DNA of 13,586 bases, from the NCBI GenBank assembly GCA_002780705.1, contig PEUP01000001.1, forward strand, positions 2,071 through 15,656. Reading direction: 5' to 3'. A program made the translations under genes and the position numbers. The notes beneath the pieces were generated by a model. That model saw only the letters and a list, made by a program, of their open reading frames with translations, was not told the DNA's origin and made no database searches. Of this stretch, positions 11,250 to 13,586 are shown piece by piece (the stretch's first letter is position 1; each line of letters begins with the position of its first letter). The stretch comes from Elusimicrobia bacterium CG03_land_8_20_14_0_80_50_18. Its GTDB lineage: Bacteria > CG03.

Positions 11250-13586
11250 TCATTCCGCCTTTATCCGCGCCAAAATATCTTCCAGTGTGTTTTCTATTTT
11301 CGCCGCGTCCAGTCCCGGGACAGCGCCGCCGCCCCTGACGAATTTCGCGGAGCCGCCGCCCCTGACGCCGGTGAGGTCGGAAAAAAGAGAAGCGAGCTTC
11401 TCGGCCGAGAAGCCCTTCTCAATGAATTTCCCTGAGGCCTTGCAGACGAAAGCCAATTTTCCACCTTCTATGCTGTATGAAAACACCAGGCAATCGCCGC
11501 GGGCAACAACCTCATCCGCCGAGGAAGCCACAGAAGCGGCATTATCCGCGCGGCAGACAAAAACATTCTTAAAACCTTTTATTTCGCGGCAGCTTGTTTT
11601 TCCCGGAGCTATCGCGGATTTCTTCTTCTGTTTAATCTCTTCCATGAGTTTATCTATTTTCTTTTCAATGTCATTGACGGGCGTTTTGAGCTTGGCGGCC
11701 GCGGAGGCCAGGAGCTCTTCCTTTTCGCTGAGTTCTTTCATCACGCCGAAACCCGTGACGGCCTCTATCCGCCTGATGCCCTGCGCGAGGGCCTTGTTTG
11801 ATGTGATTTTGAAAAGCCCTATCTGTCCCGTCCGCGACACATGGCATCCGCCGCAGAATTCCGCGCTGAAGGCGTTATCAGGATTCTCCGAGCCCACGGT
11901 CACAAGACGAACAACATCGCCGTATTTTTCGTCAAAAAAATGAAGGGCCTTGAATTTTTTGGCTTCTTCCATGCTGTGCTCCGTCTTATAAACCGGAAGG
12001 TCATCCATAATCGCGGTGTTTACAATTCTCTCCACTTCTTCCACCTGCGCCGGAGAGAGCCTGGCGGAAATGCTGAAATCAAAACGCAGACCGTTTTCAT
12101 CCACGGCGGAACCCGCCTGCTGCACCTCGCCGCCTATGACACGGCGCAGCGCCGCCTGAAGCAGGTGCGTCGCGCTGTGATTTCTTTCCACCGCGCGTCT
12201 GCGCGGTTCATCCACCGAGGACATAACCGCATCTCCCGCGGAAAGACTGCCCCTGATTATTTTTATCCTGTGGAAGACCGTCTTGGCCACACGGGTGACC
12301 TCAACGACGCGCGCCAGAAAACCCTCTTTTCCGAGCGTGCCGCTGTCAGATGCCTGGCCGCCGGAGACGGCATAAAAGGGGGTTTTGTCCAGCGCCACCA
12401 GCGGCTCATCCGGCGCAGAGGCGGATGAGCGCTCCTCTCCTTCCAAAACTATCTTCCGGACGCGGGACTCCATCTCAATATTGTCATAACCCTCAAAAAG
12501 CGTTTCGCCCGAGGCGGCTGCGACGGCTTTAAGATTGTCGTCGCCGCACGCTCCCGAACCCGTCCATGACGCCCTGGATTTTTCCCTTGACTCCTCAATG
12601 AGTTTTTGGAAAACATCCTCGCCCACCGTCAAAGAATAGGACGCTGCGATGTCCCTGATGAGCTCTATGGGAAAACCGTAGGTTGTGTAAAGGTCAAAGC
12701 AGAGCTCACCGGGAACGCTCCCGGCGGATTTGATTTCTTCCAGGCGGCTTTCCAGAATACCCATCCCCGTCTTAAGGGCTTTTTCAAACCTCTCCTCCTC
12801 ACTTTTCACGGCCATGGCTATGCGGGCGGCGTTGGACTTGAGAGAGGGATAAACCCCCGCGAAAATATCAAATACCGGATTGATGGTTTCGCACAAAGGT
12901 TTTTTCAGCCCTATTTTACGCGCCGACACCATCGCCCTTCTTATGAGCCGGCGCAGGATGTAACCTCTGCCGGTGTTGGAAGGGAGCACGCCGTCGTCGA
13001 GCATAAAAACGGAACAGCGCGCGTGGTCGGCTATGCGGCGTATGTGAACCATATCGCCGCCGTCGGCGTTCGCGGACACAAAATCAATAAGCGGTTTTAT
13101 GAGGTCGGTTTCGTAATTGGATTGCAGGCCGTTGATCACAGTCAGCAATCTTTCAATGCCCATGCCCGTGTCTATGTTCTTCTGCTTGAGCTTTTTCAAT
13201 TCTCCGTTTTTCCGCTTGTCAAACTCCGTGAAGACGAGGTTCCACACCTCAAGCCAGCGGTCACAGTCACAGCCGGGGCCGCAGTCTTTTTTACCGCATC
13301 CCGCGGCCTCGCCCTGATCGTATATGATCTCGGAACAGTAGCCGCAGGGGCCGGTCTCGCCCATCTCCCAGAAGTTATCCTTGTTTCCGAGCTTCACTAT
13401 TTTCGCGGGAGGAAGAAATTTACCCCAGAGCTTGTAAGCTTCCGCGTCATCGCGGTGCACGGTGGCGTAAAGTTTTTTCTCATCCAGCTTCAGCACGCGC
13501 GTGAAGAAGTCCCATGCAAGCCCTATGGCCTCTTCCTTGAAATATCCCCCCGCTGAAAAATTACCCAGCATCTCAAAAAATGTCAG
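11250..13586 (-). CDS. alaS: Alanyl-tRNA synthetase (N-terminus cut off by window edge)
   Basis: Charges tRNA-Ala with alanine and edits mischarged Ser and Gly. The frame is open to the window edge and gives 778 residues; the family is usually about 875, so roughly 75-100 N-terminal residues (including class II motif 1) lie outside. The visible part starts LTFFEMLGNFS, a catalytic-core motif, so the Met within it is not the start. Numbered from that Met: cysteine-rich aminoacylation segment GPCGYCSE (74-81) through CDRWLEVWNLVF; GMGIERLL (136-143); SNYETDL (151-157); editing site HSATH (465-469) and CGGCH (573-577), providing the four zinc ligands H465, H469, C573 and H577; a coiled coil at about 612-655; and a C-Ala/DHHA1 domain with the glycine-rich GVRGGG…RGGG segment. 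All editing residues are intact. tRNA-Arg follows after 27 nt. Confidence 0.97.
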   Translation of the reverse strand: MTFFEMLGNFSAGGYFKEEAIGLAWDFFTRVLKLDEKKLYATVHRDDAEAYKLWGKFLPPAKIVKLGNKDNFWEMGETGPCGYCSEIIYDQGEAAGCGKKDCGPGCDCDRWLEVWNLVFTEFDKRKNGELKKLKQKNIDTGMGIERLLTVINGLQSNYETDLIKPLIDFVSANADGGDMVHIRRIADHARCSVFMLDDGVLPSNTGRGYILRRLIRRAMVSARKIGLKKPLCETINPVFDIFAGVYPSLKSNAARIAMAVKSEEERFEKALKTGMGILESRLEEIKSAGSVPGELCFDLYTTYGFPIELIRDIAASYSLTVGEDVFQKLIEESREKSRASWTGSGACGDDNLKAVAAASGETLFEGYDNIEMESRVRKIVLEGEERSSASAPDEPLVALDKTPFYAVSGGQASDSGTLGKEGFLARVVEVTRVAKTVFHRIKIIRGSLSAGDAVMSSVDEPRRRAVERNHSATHLLQAALRRVIGGEVQQAGSAVDENGLRFDFSISARLSPAQVEEVERIVNTAIMDDLPVYKTEHSMEEAKKFKALHFFDEKYGDVVRLVTVGSENPDNAFSAEFCGGCHVSRTGQIGLFKITSNKALAQGIRRIEAVTGFGVMKELSEKEELLASAAAKLKTPVNDIEKKIDKLMEEIKQKKKSAIAPGKTSCREIKGFKNVFVCRADNAASVASSADEVVARGDCLVFSYSIEGGKLAFVCKASGKFIEKGFSAEKLASLFSDLTGVRGGGSAKFVRGGGAVPGLDAAKIENTLEDILARIKAE

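Noticed and set aside
12606..13556. 316-codon plus-strand open frame opposite alaS, and other long plus-strand frames opposite hom and alaS
   Set aside because: They are antisense shadows of strongly conserved genes in GC-rich codon context, with no recognisable domains or start signals.

Overview
The window reads as a piece of chromosome from a free-living-type bacterium with Shine-Dalgarno-led genes and sigma70-like promoters (two promoters come close to the TTGACA-17-TATAAT consensus and one matches it exactly). Base composition is mixed: housekeeping genes are moderately GC-rich, while the stretch from about 1250 to 3650 is visibly richer in A and T. The gene set (alaS, a tRNA-Arg, a threonine branch, rsmA, yggU, gcvT) is bacterial and mostly single-copy housekeeping, but none of it fixes the phylum. 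I would guess an uncultured or deeply branching Gram-negative lineage, and this is only a guess.

Right half, all on the minus strand and read from high to low coordinates: alaS (5' end cut by the window edge), a tRNA-Arg(CCG) 27 nt after it, and a membrane-anchored TIM-barrel-like protein starting 4 nt after the tRNA. A strong promoter at 9583-9611 then opens a tightly packed amino-acid operon: a DRE-TIM acyltransferase (homocitrate/citramalate/Re-citrate synthase type), a class I aminotransferase of the AlaC/DapL-like group, hom, thrC, rsmA (ksgA) and yggU. Junctions in this operon are a 10-nt gap, two 4-nt ATGA overlaps, one 0-nt abutment and one 23-nt overlap, so co-transcription and translational coupling are likely.

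Left half: gcvT (minus strand, 3' end cut by the window edge) carries an in-frame tandem 39-bp repeat that adds serine-rich residues to a surface-loop region. Between gcvT and yggU lies an accessory segment. It holds a GC-rich, hairpin-rich element bounded by a perfect 12-bp inverted repeat (1037-1235), then three operator palindromes spaced 41-42 bp apart, the last inside a perfect consensus promoter. That promoter drives a three-gene hipB-hipS-hipT toxin-antitoxin operon in which HipA is split into a small N-terminal protein and a kinase. The operon ends in two near-identical GC-rich palindromes and a short terminator. Convergent to it is a 238-residue gene of unknown function with its own strong promoter.

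The most noteworthy items are the tripartite HipBST-type module with its helically phased operator array, the codon-aligned tandem repeat inserted in gcvT, the inverted-repeat-bounded element upstream of gcvT, and the tRNA-Arg whose acceptor stem supplies the ribosome-binding site of the next gene.
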